A stretch of 32,618 bases of DNA from an uncultured Oscillibacter sp. (GTDB lineage Bacteria > Bacillota > Clostridia > Oscillospirales > Oscillospiraceae): positions 1-32,618 of the forward strand of contig CAJUTB010000029.1 of the NCBI GenBank assembly GCA_910589315.1. Direction: 5' to 3'. A model generated the notes under the pieces. It was not told the DNA's origin and did not search any database. It saw nothing but the letters and a program-made list of their open reading frames with translations. The position numbers and the translations under genes were made by a program. This document shows, piece after piece, positions 1-7,883 of this stretch (its first letter is position 1; every line of letters begins with the position of its first letter).

Positions 1-53
1 GTATATACTTAGATTTTAGGAATACGCGTAATAAACACAAATGGAAATTGGGA

Positions 54-82
54 TTTTCATTTTGGAAAAAGCGTGCTATAAT
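54..82 (+). promoter_or_regulatory. sigma-A-type promoter before the Nudix gene
   Basis: A -35-like TTTTCA (54-59) and a perfect -10 TATAAT (77-82) are separated by 17 nt. Transcription would start near 89, leaving a leader of about 100 nt before the preferred start at 186. The -35 matches consensus at four of six positions. It probably also serves the downstream two-component genes, since only short gaps follow. Confidence 0.65.
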
Positions 83-185
83 AATGGAAATTAGCAATGG
101 ATAACAAACCATGAACTATCAGGAAATGGGCCGGGGCGGACGGAACGCGTGCCGCCCTTTGGGACCCGTGGAAAGCGTGAGGAAT

Positions 186-728
186 ATGTATGATCGTCTG
201 GATGAGGAATTTATCTGCCGCGACGATAAATTCCAGGGAAACATTGTAACCGTTCACGTGGATCAGGTGCGGCTGCCCAACGGCCACACCGCCAGCCGGG
301 AAGTGGTGGACCACAGCGGCGGCGTAGCCGTCCTGCCCCTGGACCATGAAAACAACGTCCTGGCCGTCCGGCAGTACCGCTACGTATTTGGCCGGACGCT
401 GCTGGAAATCCCCGCCGGAAAGCTGGACCCCGGCGAGGACCCCGCCGCCGGCGGCCTGCGGGAGCTTTGGGAGGAAACCGGCGCCGTGCCGGAAATTTTC
501 CAGCCGCTGGGACACATTCTCCCCTCGCCGGGCTGCTACGGCGAAACGCTGTACCTGTTTCTGGCGCGGGGACTGAAGCTGGAGGCCCAGCACCTGGACC
601 CGGACGAATTCTTGCAGGTGGAGCGGGTGCCCTTTGACGAAATGGTCCACCGCTGCCTCACCGGCGAGCTGGAAGACGCCAAAACCGTTGCCGCGGTTTT
701 GAAAGCAAAAGTGCTGCTGAATTTATAA
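186..728 (+). CDS. Nudix hydrolase (ADP-ribose pyrophosphatase-like)
   Basis: This 180-aa protein probably hydrolyses ADP-ribose or a related nucleoside diphosphate-X compound to a nucleoside monophosphate in the cytoplasm. The Nudix box GX5EX7REUXEEXGU is complete: G78, E84, R92-E93, E96-E97, G99. The metal ligands (RELWEE) are intact, and the upstream segment RQYRYVFGRTLLEIPAG is typical of the ADPRase/NudF subfamily. An ATG at 111 would add 25 residues with no counterpart in the family, whereas the ATG at 186 has GAGGA just upstream and gives the usual length of about 180 aa. It lies immediately upstream of the two-component genes and may be co-transcribed with them. The substrate within the subfamily is inferred. 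Confidence 0.85.
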   Translation: MYDRLDEEFICRDDKFQGNIVTVHVDQVRLPNGHTASREVVDHSGGVAVLPLDHENNVLAVRQYRYVFGRTLLEIPAGKLDPGEDPAAGGLRELWEETGAVPEIFQPLGHILPSPGCYGETLYLFLARGLKLEAQHLDPDEFLQVERVPFDEMVHRCLTGELEDAKTVAAVLKAKVLLNL

Positions 729-752
729 ATGGAGAAAAGAGGGTGGATGCAT

Positions 753-1481
753 ATGCCCAACGAAAAAACCGAGGCCCAAAAGCTGGTTTTGGTCGTAGAG
801 GACGAAAAAAGCATCGCGGACATTCTGCGCTTTAACCTGGAACTGAAAAACTACCGCGTCAGCGCCGCCTACGACGGCGAGGAGGGCCTTGCCAAAGCGC
901 GGGAGGAAAATCCGGATTTGATTCTGCTGGACATCATGCTTCCCAAGATGATCGGCTTTGACGTGTGCGAGATTCTGCGGAAAGAGGGAAACAACGTCCC
1001 GATTATCCTCCTGACGGCCCGGGAGGAGGAAGACGACAAGGTCAAGGGCCTGGAAATCGGCGCGGACGATTATATCACAAAGCCCTTTTCCATGCGGGAG
1101 GTCGTGGCCCGGGTGGAGGCCAACATCCGCCGCAACGCCATGCCCCAGCGGGCCTCTGCCGCCGCGGCGGACAGCGCGATGCCGGTTTCCGGGGATTTGT
1201 CCATCAACACCGACAGCCACCAGGTTTTCCGGGCGGGGAAGGTCATCAGCCTGACCCAGCGGGAATACGAACTGCTGACCTTCCTGGCCAGCCACCCGAA
1301 CAAGGTCTATTCCCGGGTGGATTTGATGGAACAGGTCTGGAACTACGGCTATGTGGGCGACGATGTGCGGACGGTGGACGTGACCGTCCGGCGGCTGCGG
1401 GAGAAAATCGAGGCCGATCCGGCCAATCCCCAGTATATCCTGACCCGCCGCGGCGCGGGCTACTACTTTGCGGTGAATTGA
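753..1481 (+). CDS. OmpR/PhoB-family response regulator, WalR-like
   Basis: This 242-aa DNA-binding response regulator has an N-terminal receiver domain (VVEDEKS acidic pocket, phospho-acceptor Asp60 in LILLDIMLP, switch Thr in LLTAR, conserved Lys in YITKPFSMRE). A C-terminal winged helix follows (SLTQREYELLTFLA and DVRTVDVTVRRLREKIE with the YILTRRGAGYYF wing). Start choice: GAGGG at 739-743 lies nine bases before the ATG at 753. The ATG at 729 directly abuts the previous stop and has no ribosome site. The neighbouring kinase and YycH-like genes point to the WalR (YycF) type, which controls cell-wall metabolism in Firmicutes. PhoP/PhoB-type assignment remains possible from sequence alone. 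Confidence 0.85.
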   Translation: MPNEKTEAQKLVLVVEDEKSIADILRFNLELKNYRVSAAYDGEEGLAKAREENPDLILLDIMLPKMIGFDVCEILRKEGNNVPIILLTAREEEDDKVKGLEIGADDYITKPFSMREVVARVEANIRRNAMPQRASAAAADSAMPVSGDLSINTDSHQVFRAGKVISLTQREYELLTFLASHPNKVYSRVDLMEQVWNYGYVGDDVRTVDVTVRRLREKIEADPANPQYILTRRGAGYYFAVN

Positions 1482-1496
1482 AACGAGGTGGGAACG

Positions 1497-1670
1497 ATGT
1501 GGGAATTTGAAATCAAACACAAACGAGGCGGCCAGGTCCGAAAGATCTACGGCGAAACCGTCGGCAACGCATTCCGGCGGTTCGGCCTCGAACGGGAACG
1601 TTGGATTCTGATTCAGAAAAAGGAAATTGAAGACCCGGCCGGGGATTCCGGAAAAGACCGCACGAAATAG
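1497..1670 (+). CDS. Small hypothetical protein in the two-component operon
   Basis: This 57-aa frame has a good ribosome site (GAGGTGGG at 1485-1492) five bases before the ATG at 1497 and starts only 15 nt after the regulator stop. The product begins MWEFEIKHKRGG, is basic and hydrophilic, and has a central Tyr/Phe/Trp-rich stretch (IYGETVGNAFRRFGL, then RWILIQK). It has no membrane segment or cysteines. I do not recognise a family. The position between a response regulator and its kinase suggests a role in that system or simple co-expression. Its reality rests on the ribosome site, spacing and strand. Confidence 0.55.
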   Translation: MWEFEIKHKRGGQVRKIYGETVGNAFRRFGLERERWILIQKKEIEDPAGDSGKDRTK

Positions 1671-1814
1671 CCGCGTGTAAAACCAGCGGCGCGGGAATGT
1701 CTGTTCCTGGGAATTCCGGGAAGAATGCCTGTGTCCGGACAAACCGGAACCACCCCAAAAATACGCGGAGAAACCCCGCCCCCTGAAATTGGAACTTGGA
1801 AAGAAGGTGCCCCC

Positions 1815-3617
1815 TTGTTTCGCAGCCTGCATATGAAGCTGTCGCTGATTCTGCTCCTTTTGATTACCTCCCTGATGGCCGTCGTGGGAGCGTTTCTGAC
1901 CATCAGCGTCTCCGGCTTCTTCACCGACACCTTCTATCAGCAGATCGACAGCGTATTCGGCGCGAACCAGCCGGAGTTTGTGGCGTCCCTCCGCAGCGAG
2001 GCCGCCCAGGCCGACGGGGCCACCCGTATCCGCGATATGCTGGACGTGACTGCCGGAAAGCTGGGCATCGATTACCGCACCCGGAACTATTTTGTATTGG
2101 ACGGCGTGACCGGGGCCTATCTGGCCGGTTCCGCCGACGAAAACGCCCTTCCGCGGGAACAGAGTCCGAATCTGCTCACCGCCCGCAACGCCGTTGCCCA
2201 GAAGGACGAAACCACCGTCGGGGACATGAGCGACATCACCTCCGATTACATGGACGCGGCAATCCCGATTCTCGGCGGCTCCAACGCCTTTATCATTTAC
2301 ATTCTCGACAGCCGGGAAACCGTTTCCGGCCTGAACGGACAGCTCTTTATGATCATCATGCAGGCTCTGGTCATCGGCCTGCTGATTTCCGTCCTCCTGA
2401 GCTTTCTGCTGTCCAAGACGATGGTTGGTCCCATCGAAAAGCTCACCGCCGGCGCGGAACGGGTCGCTTCCGGCAATTTCAACAGCGCGCTGCCGGTGGA
2501 GTCCACCGACGAAATCGGCATTTTGACCGGCACATTTAACGAAATGGCGGGCGTCCTGCAAGCCACCCTGGCGGCGGTGGAGAACGAACGGAACAAGCTG
2601 GACACCCTCTTTCTTCACATGACCGACGGCGTGGTAGCCTTCGACCATGCGGGCAGGCTCATTCACTGCAACCCTGCCGCAACCGATATGCTCCACCGCA
2701 CCGTGGAGGCCTCCTGCACGTACGACGAGCTGTTCGGGAGCCTGTATCCCTTTCAGCAGATGCTCGCGCTTCAGCGGCCCAACTATGCCGAAAGCGAACT
2801 GCTGGTGAAGGACCGGACCCTGGAAGTGTTTCTCGCCCCCTTCTCCGACCAGGAGCGGGGCGGCGTGCTGATCGTCCTGCACGATGTCACCGAGCAGCAC
2901 CGGAACGAGGAACGCCGGAAGGAATTCGTCGCCAACGTATCCCATGAGCTGCGGACGCCTTTAACCAACGTCCGCAGCTATGCGGAAACCCTCCGGGACG
3001 CAGAAGGCGCCATTCCCCAGAATACCGCCAACAGCTTTCTGGACATCATCATCAACGAAACCGACCGCATGACCCATATTGTGCAGGACCTCCTCACCCT
3101 CTCCCGGCTGGACCGGGGCGGGGCGGAACTGGTATTGTCCCGTTTCCCCTTCGGGGAGGCCATTGAGAGTGTGGCGCGTTCCAGCGCACTGAGCGCGCAG
3201 CAGCACGGCCATACGCTGACCTACGGCGACATGGAACCCCTGCCGCTTGTAGTCGGGGACCGAAGCCGTCTGGAACAGGTGATGATGAACATTTTGGGCA
3301 ACGCCATCAAATACACCCCCGACGGCGGTACCATCCGCATCACCGCCGGTTCCACCGAGGACACCGTCTGGATGGAGGTTTGGGACAACGGCATTGGCAT
3401 TCCGGAAAAGGACCGGGAACACATCTTCGACCGCTTTTACCGGGTGGACAAGGCCCGTTCCCGGGAATCCGGCGGCACGGGTTTGGGACTCTCCATCGCC
3501 CGGGAGATCGTGGAGCGGCACCAGGGGACCATTTCCATCGTCGGCCACGAGGGGCCGGGCACCACAGTCCGGCTGGTTCTGCCCATCGGACAGGAGAGAG
3601 GAGGCGCAACGGCATGA
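1815..3617 (+). CDS. Sensor histidine kinase, WalK-like
   Basis: This 600-aa membrane kinase should autophosphorylate and pass phosphate to the adjacent regulator. Layout: TM1 about residues 7-31, an extracytoplasmic domain of about 145 residues, TM2 about 177-200, HAMP 201-253, a PAS domain about 262-360, HisKA with phospho-acceptor His377 (VANVSHELRTPLTNVRSY), then HATPase_c with N box (NAIKYTPDGG), G1 (DNGIGIP), F box (FDRFYRVD) and G2 (GGTGLGLSI). The preferred start is TTG at 1815, five bases after AAGGTG. It gives LFRSLHMKLSLI, the usual WalK-type opening. An ATG at 1725 would add 30 polar residues before TM1, and an ATG at 1833 is the other candidate. The stop overlaps the next gene's ATG (ATGA), so the two are translationally coupled. 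Confidence 0.88.
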   Translation: MFRSLHMKLSLILLLLITSLMAVVGAFLTISVSGFFTDTFYQQIDSVFGANQPEFVASLRSEAAQADGATRIRDMLDVTAGKLGIDYRTRNYFVLDGVTGAYLAGSADENALPREQSPNLLTARNAVAQKDETTVGDMSDITSDYMDAAIPILGGSNAFIIYILDSRETVSGLNGQLFMIIMQALVIGLLISVLLSFLLSKTMVGPIEKLTAGAERVASGNFNSALPVESTDEIGILTGTFNEMAGVLQATLAAVENERNKLDTLFLHMTDGVVAFDHAGRLIHCNPAATDMLHRTVEASCTYDELFGSLYPFQQMLALQRPNYAESELLVKDRTLEVFLAPFSDQERGGVLIVLHDVTEQHRNEERRKEFVANVSHELRTPLTNVRSYAETLRDAEGAIPQNTANSFLDIIINETDRMTHIVQDLLTLSRLDRGGAELVLSRFPFGEAIESVARSSALSAQQHGHTLTYGDMEPLPLVVGDRSRLEQVMMNILGNAIKYTPDGGTIRITAGSTEDTVWMEVWDNGIGIPEKDREHIFDRFYRVDKARSRESGGTGLGLSIAREIVERHQGTISIVGHEGPGTTVRLVLPIGQERGGATA

Positions 3618-3970
3618 AAATCGGAGATATTCAGGCCGACCGGGTTTTTCCCATCACGGAAGAACTCCAAAACGAACTGCATCAGCGGGAACAGCGGCGG
3701 CAGATGCACCATCGCAGCCGGGAAAACGACTGGACCAAAACGGGTCCCCTGGCGAAATACTGGTCGCTTCCACTGCCGCTGTGTATTCCGGTGCTGTCCG
3801 TTGTGCTGACGGTTCTGCTGGTTCAATTCATGTCTGAAATTATCTGGGAAACCTCCAAGGGCAAGTCCGGGAAGTCCATGGAAAACCGCCTGCTGGGCCG
3901 GATGCTGTCGCAAATGATCCGGGAAGACTCGGAGAATACGTCCGGAGAGTCCGGGGAAAACCGCCTATGA
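3614..3970 (+). CDS. Single-pass membrane protein coupled to the histidine kinase
   Basis: This 118-aa product starts at an ATG overlapping the kinase stop (ATGA) and ends in an ATGA overlap with the following YycH-like gene, so all three are likely translationally coupled. It has a charged N-terminal cytoplasmic half (about 1-48, rich in Gln/Arg/His), one hydrophobic helix (about 51-73, LPLPLCIPVLSVVLTVLLVQ), and a Ser/Gly/Glu-rich tail of about 45 residues. I recognise no domain. In Bacillus the walRK operon is followed by yycH and yycI, both single-pass regulators of the kinase. This protein occupies a comparable place but is much shorter and does not resemble YycI. An accessory role at the kinase is an inference from position. 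Confidence 0.7.
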   Translation: MKIGDIQADRVFPITEELQNELHQREQRRQMHHRSRENDWTKTGPLAKYWSLPLPLCIPVLSVVLTVLLVQFMSEIIWETSKGKSGKSMENRLLGRMLSQMIREDSENTSGESGENRL

Positions 3971-5220
3971 ATTCAGAAAAAAGCCGGGATTTCGTACAGA
4001 ACATTCTGATTACCGGACTCTTTGTTCTGGCCGTTATCCTGTTTGTTCAAACGCAGCTTTACAACCTGGGTCTGGACGCCGCCTCCCTCGCCCCCAGTCC
4101 GGTTCCTGCGGACAACGGCGCGGCGGTCCGGACGCCTGTGCTTTCTGCGCCTGTGCGGGTTGCCGTCACGGGCGTTTACGGCCGTTATGGAAGTCTCACC
4201 CTCTCCACCACCAGCGAAACCTTTGACAATCCCCTGGGCCGCAGTCTGGCGGAGGCGTTGGGTTCTGCCCAGAGCTTTTCGCTCTGCGGCGACGCCGCCT
4301 TTTTTGCCGCTTTGGACGCCCCCTCCATTTATTACGACTTTCTGGAACCGCTTCCCCTCTCGGTTCTGTCCGGCCTGCTCAACGGCGCGGAAAATGTCTC
4401 GGAGGAGCTTTCCGCCCGCTGTCTGGTGATTTCCGGGCAGCCCGGCGGCGCGGCACTGCTCTATCTCTGGGACGGCTCCGGCGCATATTACCGCTGTCCC
4501 ACCGCTCTTTCTTCCAGCAGTGTCGAGCAGGTGGTGGGACAGTACGAGCTGGGCGGGGCCTATTTCGCCCAGGATCTGGGCGCGGAGAGCCTGCGGCCCA
4601 ATTCTCTGTTTCTGGAAGAGCCGCCGTCCCTGCCGGTTTTGAGCGTTGGGGACCCCCTGAGCGACACGGATTGGCTACTGACGGCGTTGGGGTTCAATCC
4701 CCGCAGCCGGACCCGCTATCTGGACGCCAGCGGCACCGAGACCATCATGGACGGCGACCGTTCCCTGCGTATTCTGGCGAACAAAACGGTTTACTACCAG
4801 AGCGGCAGCGAGCCGACGCTGACCATCAAAGCCGAAGACGAGATTCCAACGCTGCGGGAAGCGGCCCTGGGCGCGGGAGGGATTTTGAATGGTCTTACCG
4901 GTTCAGTTGGCGGCTCTGCCGCGCTGTATTTGCAGAGCATCCGCCAGACCGGCGCCGTGACCAGCCTGCGTTTTGCCTATCAGTCCGGGGGAATCCCCAT
5001 TCGCATTTCCGGCGGCAGTGCGGCGGAAATCACCCTGACCGGCACATCCGTAACGGCATTGACGCTGCGCCTCCACTCCTATGGTCTGACGGAGGAACTC
5101 TCCATGCTTCTTCCTCTGCGGCAGGCTTTGGCGGTGGCGGCCGCCCAGCCGGGCGCGGAACTTTCCATCGCCTATGTGGACCGCGGCGGCGATTGCCGGG
5201 CCAACTGGATTGCCGACTGA
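3967..5220 (+). CDS. YycH-like membrane-anchored protein of the WalRK-type operon
   Basis: This 417-aa protein has one N-terminal membrane helix (about 12-30, ILITGLFVLAVILFVQTQLY) and a large extracytoplasmic domain rich in beta-type segments. The topology, length and position after a WalK-like kinase match YycH, which in Bacillus modulates WalK activity through its transmembrane helix. Family-level similarity is only suggestive by eye, for example the short N-terminal tail, the helix, and the repeated Y/W-D-G strands. The start overlaps the stop of the preceding small membrane protein gene. It is the last gene of the operon: the walJ (metallo-beta-lactamase) and htrA genes found downstream in Bacillus are absent here. 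Confidence 0.6.
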   Translation: MNSEKSRDFVQNILITGLFVLAVILFVQTQLYNLGLDAASLAPSPVPADNGAAVRTPVLSAPVRVAVTGVYGRYGSLTLSTTSETFDNPLGRSLAEALGSAQSFSLCGDAAFFAALDAPSIYYDFLEPLPLSVLSGLLNGAENVSEELSARCLVISGQPGGAALLYLWDGSGAYYRCPTALSSSSVEQVVGQYELGGAYFAQDLGAESLRPNSLFLEEPPSLPVLSVGDPLSDTDWLLTALGFNPRSRTRYLDASGTETIMDGDRSLRILANKTVYYQSGSEPTLTIKAEDEIPTLREAALGAGGILNGLTGSVGGSAALYLQSIRQTGAVTSLRFAYQSGGIPIRISGGSAAEITLTGTSVTALTLRLHSYGLTEELSMLLPLRQALAVAAAQPGAELSIAYVDRGGDCRANWIAD

Positions 5221-5249
5221 CCGCGGGGCGTTTCGCCTGGAAAAAAACC

Positions 5250-5278
5250 TTGCATTTTGGGAGGAATTGCTCTATAAT
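5250..5278 (+). promoter_or_regulatory. sigma-A-type promoter before the ATP-grasp gene
   Basis: TTGCAT (5250-5255) and a perfect TATAAT (5273-5278) are separated by 17 nt. Between it and the gene, the leader contains a 7-bp hairpin (CCGCGCC at 5304-5310, GGCGCGG at 5317-5323) without a following T run, so it is not an evident terminator. Confidence 0.75.
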
Positions 5279-5356
5279 TCATTGCCATAAAGCGTTAAAT
5301 CAACCGCGCCTGGGAGGGCGCGGCAACGCCGTATGTGCTTTTCAGGAGGGGTTTTC

Positions 5357-6556
5357 ATGAATTTTGTGTTTCTTTCGCCAAATTTTCCAGAGGCTTACCG
5401 CTGGTTCTGCATCCGTCTGCGGGAAAATGGCGTCAATGTGCTGGGCGTTGGCGACGCGCCCTATGACTACCTCCATCCGGACTTAAAACGCGCCCTGACG
5501 GAATATTACCGCGTTGACAGCCTGGAGGACTATGATCAGGTCCTCCGCGCCCTGGGGTACTACACCGGACAATACGGCAAAATCGACTGGGTGGAGAGCA
5601 ACAACGAATACTGGCTGGAGCTGGACGCCGCCCTGCGGACCGATTTCAACATTACCACCGGCCTGAAATCCGATCAGATTGCGCGTTACAAGTCGAAGCT
5701 TGCCATGAAGGAATTTTACCGCAAGGCCGGTCTGCCCTGCGCCCGCTGCGCGCCGGTCACAACCCTAGAAAACGGCTTGTCCTTTGCCCATGAAGTTGGC
5801 TATCCTGTGATCGTAAAGCCGGATAACGGCGTTGGGGCTATCGCCACCTATAAGCTGAAATCCGACGAAGAAATGAGGGCGTTTTTCCAGGAGCTGCCGC
5901 CCGTTCTCTACCTGATGGAAGAATACGTCCCCGGCGTCGTGACGACCTACGACGGCGTTTGCAACTCCAAGGGCGACGTTCTGTTCGCCGCCAGCCATAT
6001 CACCCGGAATTCCATTATGGATATGGTAAACGAGGGCGTGCCGACGTATTATTATGTAGATAAAGAGGTCCCCGCCGACGTGGAGGCCGCAGGGCGGGCG
6101 ACGCTGAAAGCCTTTCAGGCGTCCAGCCGGTTTTTCCACTTGGAATTCTTCCGCCTCACCGCGGACAAGCCGGGCCTGGGCCGGACGGGCGACATTGTGG
6201 CTTTAGAGGTCAATATGCGTCCGGCGGGCGGCTTCACGCCGGATATGCTGAACTTCAGCCAGAGCGCCGACGTGTACCAGATCTGGGCGGACATGGTTGC
6301 CTTTGACGAGGTGCGCCACACCTACGACGGCCCCCACAGCTACTGCATCTACGCCGGACGCCGGGACGAAAACAACTACGTTCTCACCCTGCCCCAGCTG
6401 GAAGCGCGGTGCGGCGGACACGCCCGGCTCTTTACCCGGATGCCCGACGCCCTGGCGGGCACTATGGGGAATCAGGTGGCCATTGCCTGCTTTGACACGC
6501 TGGAAGAAGTGGACGCCTTTGTCCATTCGGCTTTCCAGCTGGAAAACGAAGCATAA
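5357..6556 (+). CDS. ATP-grasp domain enzyme (carboxylate-amine/thiol ligase type)
   Basis: This 399-aa cytoplasmic protein has the ATP-grasp layout: an N-terminal pre-ATP domain (1-105), an ATP-binding lysine in PVIVKPDNGVGA (K154), the hinge LMEEYVPG (about 187-193), and a metal-binding C-terminal motif VALEVNMRPAGGFTPDM (E284, N286). Such enzymes couple ATP hydrolysis through an acyl-phosphate to ligation of a carboxylate to an amine or thiol. The substrate cannot be told from sequence. The start at 5357 has CAGGAGGG eight bases upstream; an upstream in-frame ATG at 5333 lacks a ribosome site. It stands alone with its own promoter. Confidence 0.82.
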   Translation: MNFVFLSPNFPEAYRWFCIRLRENGVNVLGVGDAPYDYLHPDLKRALTEYYRVDSLEDYDQVLRALGYYTGQYGKIDWVESNNEYWLELDAALRTDFNITTGLKSDQIARYKSKLAMKEFYRKAGLPCARCAPVTTLENGLSFAHEVGYPVIVKPDNGVGAIATYKLKSDEEMRAFFQELPPVLYLMEEYVPGVVTTYDGVCNSKGDVLFAASHITRNSIMDMVNEGVPTYYYVDKEVPADVEAAGRATLKAFQASSRFFHLEFFRLTADKPGLGRTGDIVALEVNMRPAGGFTPDMLNFSQSADVYQIWADMVAFDEVRHTYDGPHSYCIYAGRRDENNYVLTLPQLEARCGGHARLFTRMPDALAGTMGNQVAIACFDTLEEVDAFVHSAFQLENEA

Positions 6557-6722
6557 GCAGCCACGCATTTCGATGAGATTTACAGCAAGGGGCGGCGTTT
6601 GCAATGAAACGGGAAATGCAGCGGATGTCATTCCAGCCGCTGTCCTGAAATGGCGCAGTGCAAAAACCGAAACTTGCTGAATTTCAATGGCAAAGCAAAC
6701 CGTCTTTTCTAAAACGTATCCA

Positions 6723-6760
6723 TTCCCGCCCGGTGAAAAAATTTTTTCACCGGGCGGGAA
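6723..6760. repeat. Perfect 38-bp palindrome
   Basis: TTCCCGCCCGGTGAAAAAA (6723-6741) is followed directly by its exact reverse complement (6742-6760). The A6/T6 tract lies at the centre, not after the stem, so it is not a classical terminator, although a GC stem with an AU-rich tip could still end transcription in either direction. It sits 167 nt after the ATP-grasp stop and 69 nt before the lipoprotein gene. The rest of the 272-nt gap shows no gene. Confidence 0.8.
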
Positions 6761-6828
6761 CTATTTTGCCCCCTTCTGCGTCAAACTACCAGAAGCGATT
6801 CCCAAGAATATCAACAAGGAGAACGATC

Positions 6829-7326
6829 ATGAAAAAATTAACGGCTCTTTTATTCGCACTGACCCTCGTCCTGTCCCTGGCCGCCTGCGGCGGAAAGAAC
6901 GACGCGCCCCCCGCCTCCAAGGACGCGGACCTGTCCGCGTTTTATGAAACGCTGGTCTCCGAGGGAGAATGGCCCTCCATGTCGCTGCTCGAAGGGGAGA
7001 TGCTGGATAACTTTTATCCCGGACTGTCCGACGTAGCCGCCAAGCAGTCCGCCGTTTACATGGCGGATATTACCTCCGTAGCGTGCGAGATCGCGCTGGT
7101 GGAAGTGGAAAACGCGGACGATGTGAAAACCGTGGAGGACATTTTCCAGGCCCGGATTGACTACCAGGTTGGCGACGGAAACAGCCCCGGCGGCGCGTTC
7201 TACCCGGCGACCACGGAAGCCTGGGAGAATAATTCCCGGATTGTATCCAACGGGAATTATGTGATGCTGGCCGTCTGCGACGACGCCGACGGCGCGGTTG
7301 AGAAATTCAACGCGCTGTTTGCTTAA
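6829..7326 (+). CDS. DUF4358-type lipoprotein
   Basis: This 165-aa exported lipoprotein has a short basic N-terminus, a hydrophobic stretch, and lipobox LAAC with Cys20 as the lipidation site. The mature part resembles DUF4358 proteins common in gut Clostridia (MLDNFYPGLSDVAAKQSAVY, IALVEVENADDVKTVEDIFQ, NNSRIVSNGNYVMLAVC). No function is established for the family that I can name. The ATG at 6829 follows AAGGAGAACG with good spacing. In-frame upstream codons from 6658 run through the palindrome and are not part of the gene. It ends at a terminator shared with the convergent spoVAC. Confidence 0.78.
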   Translation: MKKLTALLFALTLVLSLAACGGKNDAPPASKDADLSAFYETLVSEGEWPSMSLLEGEMLDNFYPGLSDVAAKQSAVYMADITSVACEIALVEVENADDVKTVEDIFQARIDYQVGDGNSPGGAFYPATTEAWENNSRIVSNGNYVMLAVCDDADGAVEKFNALFA

Positions 7327-7332
7327 AACAGA

Positions 7333-7366
7333 AAACCAGCGGCGGTACAAATCCGCCGCTGGTTTT
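7333..7366. terminator. Bidirectional terminator between the lipoprotein gene and spoVAC
   Basis: AAACCAGCGGCGG (7333-7345) pairs with CCGCCGCTGGTTT (7353-7365) across a 7-nt loop. There are T runs on the right for the plus strand and A runs on the left for the minus strand. Confidence 0.88.
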
Positions 7367-7810
7367 TCATGCCAGCTGAAAAATCTGCAAAATCAGGCCG
7401 AACAGCACAGAAGCCAGGGTGCCAAAGACAATCACCGGTCCGGCCACCGTAAACATCTTGGCGGCCATGCCCGTAATAAAACCCTCGCTTTTGAAGTCAA
7501 TCGCCGGAGAGACGACCGCATTGGCAAAGCCTGTGATGGGCACCAGCGTGCCCGCGCCGCCGTAGCGGGCAATTCTATGATACAGGTTCAGGCCCGTGAG
7601 CAGTGCGGAGGCAAATACCAGCGTGCAGGAGGCGGCGGTTCCGGCCTCCTCTTTGTTCAGGCCCAGGGCGGCCCAGCCGTTTTGTATCAGCTGTCCCAGC
7701 ACGCAGATCGCGCCGCCGATGACGAACGCAAAAACAACGTCTTTCACAATCGGCGACTTTTGAGCGTGCTCTTTCACGTAGTTTTGGTAGTCCTTGGGAG
7801 ACAAATCCAT
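7367..7810 (-). CDS. spoVAC: Stage V sporulation protein AC (SpoVAC)
   Basis: This 147-aa membrane protein is part of the SpoVA channel, which moves Ca-dipicolinic acid across the inner forespore/spore membrane. The SpoVAC signature opening (KDYQNYVKEHAQKSPIVKDV) is followed by four hydrophobic segments, including FVIGGAICVLGQLI and TVAGPVIVFGTLASVLFGLIL, and the conserved YGGAGTLVPITGFANAVVSPA. The length matches the usual 150 aa. Start: the ATG at 7810 (first base on the minus strand) follows AAAAGAGGAACC; a longer frame reaching 7909 adds an Arg-rich tail unlike the family. The usual partners spoVAD and spoVAE are not adjacent. Confidence 0.88.
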   Translation of the reverse strand: MDLSPKDYQNYVKEHAQKSPIVKDVVFAFVIGGAICVLGQLIQNGWAALGLNKEEAGTAASCTLVFASALLTGLNLYHRIARYGGAGTLVPITGFANAVVSPAIDFKSEGFITGMAAKMFTVAGPVIVFGTLASVLFGLILQIFQLA

Positions 7811-7883
7811 AACCGGTTCCTCTTTTCTACGGTTTGGGCGGCAGCGCGCCGCTTTGCGGTTAGGATTTCCCAGAGAAACCGGT

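Noticed and set aside
1725..1814. ATG start for the histidine kinase at 1725
   Set aside because: It would add 30 Pro/Thr/Gly-rich residues before the first membrane helix without a ribosome site; TTG at 1815 has AAGGTG and gives the usual WalK-type start.
723..2945. A 740-codon open frame on the minus strand
   Set aside because: It is the antisense shadow of the response regulator and kinase genes in GC-rich DNA, with low-complexity His/Gly/Val-rich translation and no ribosome site.
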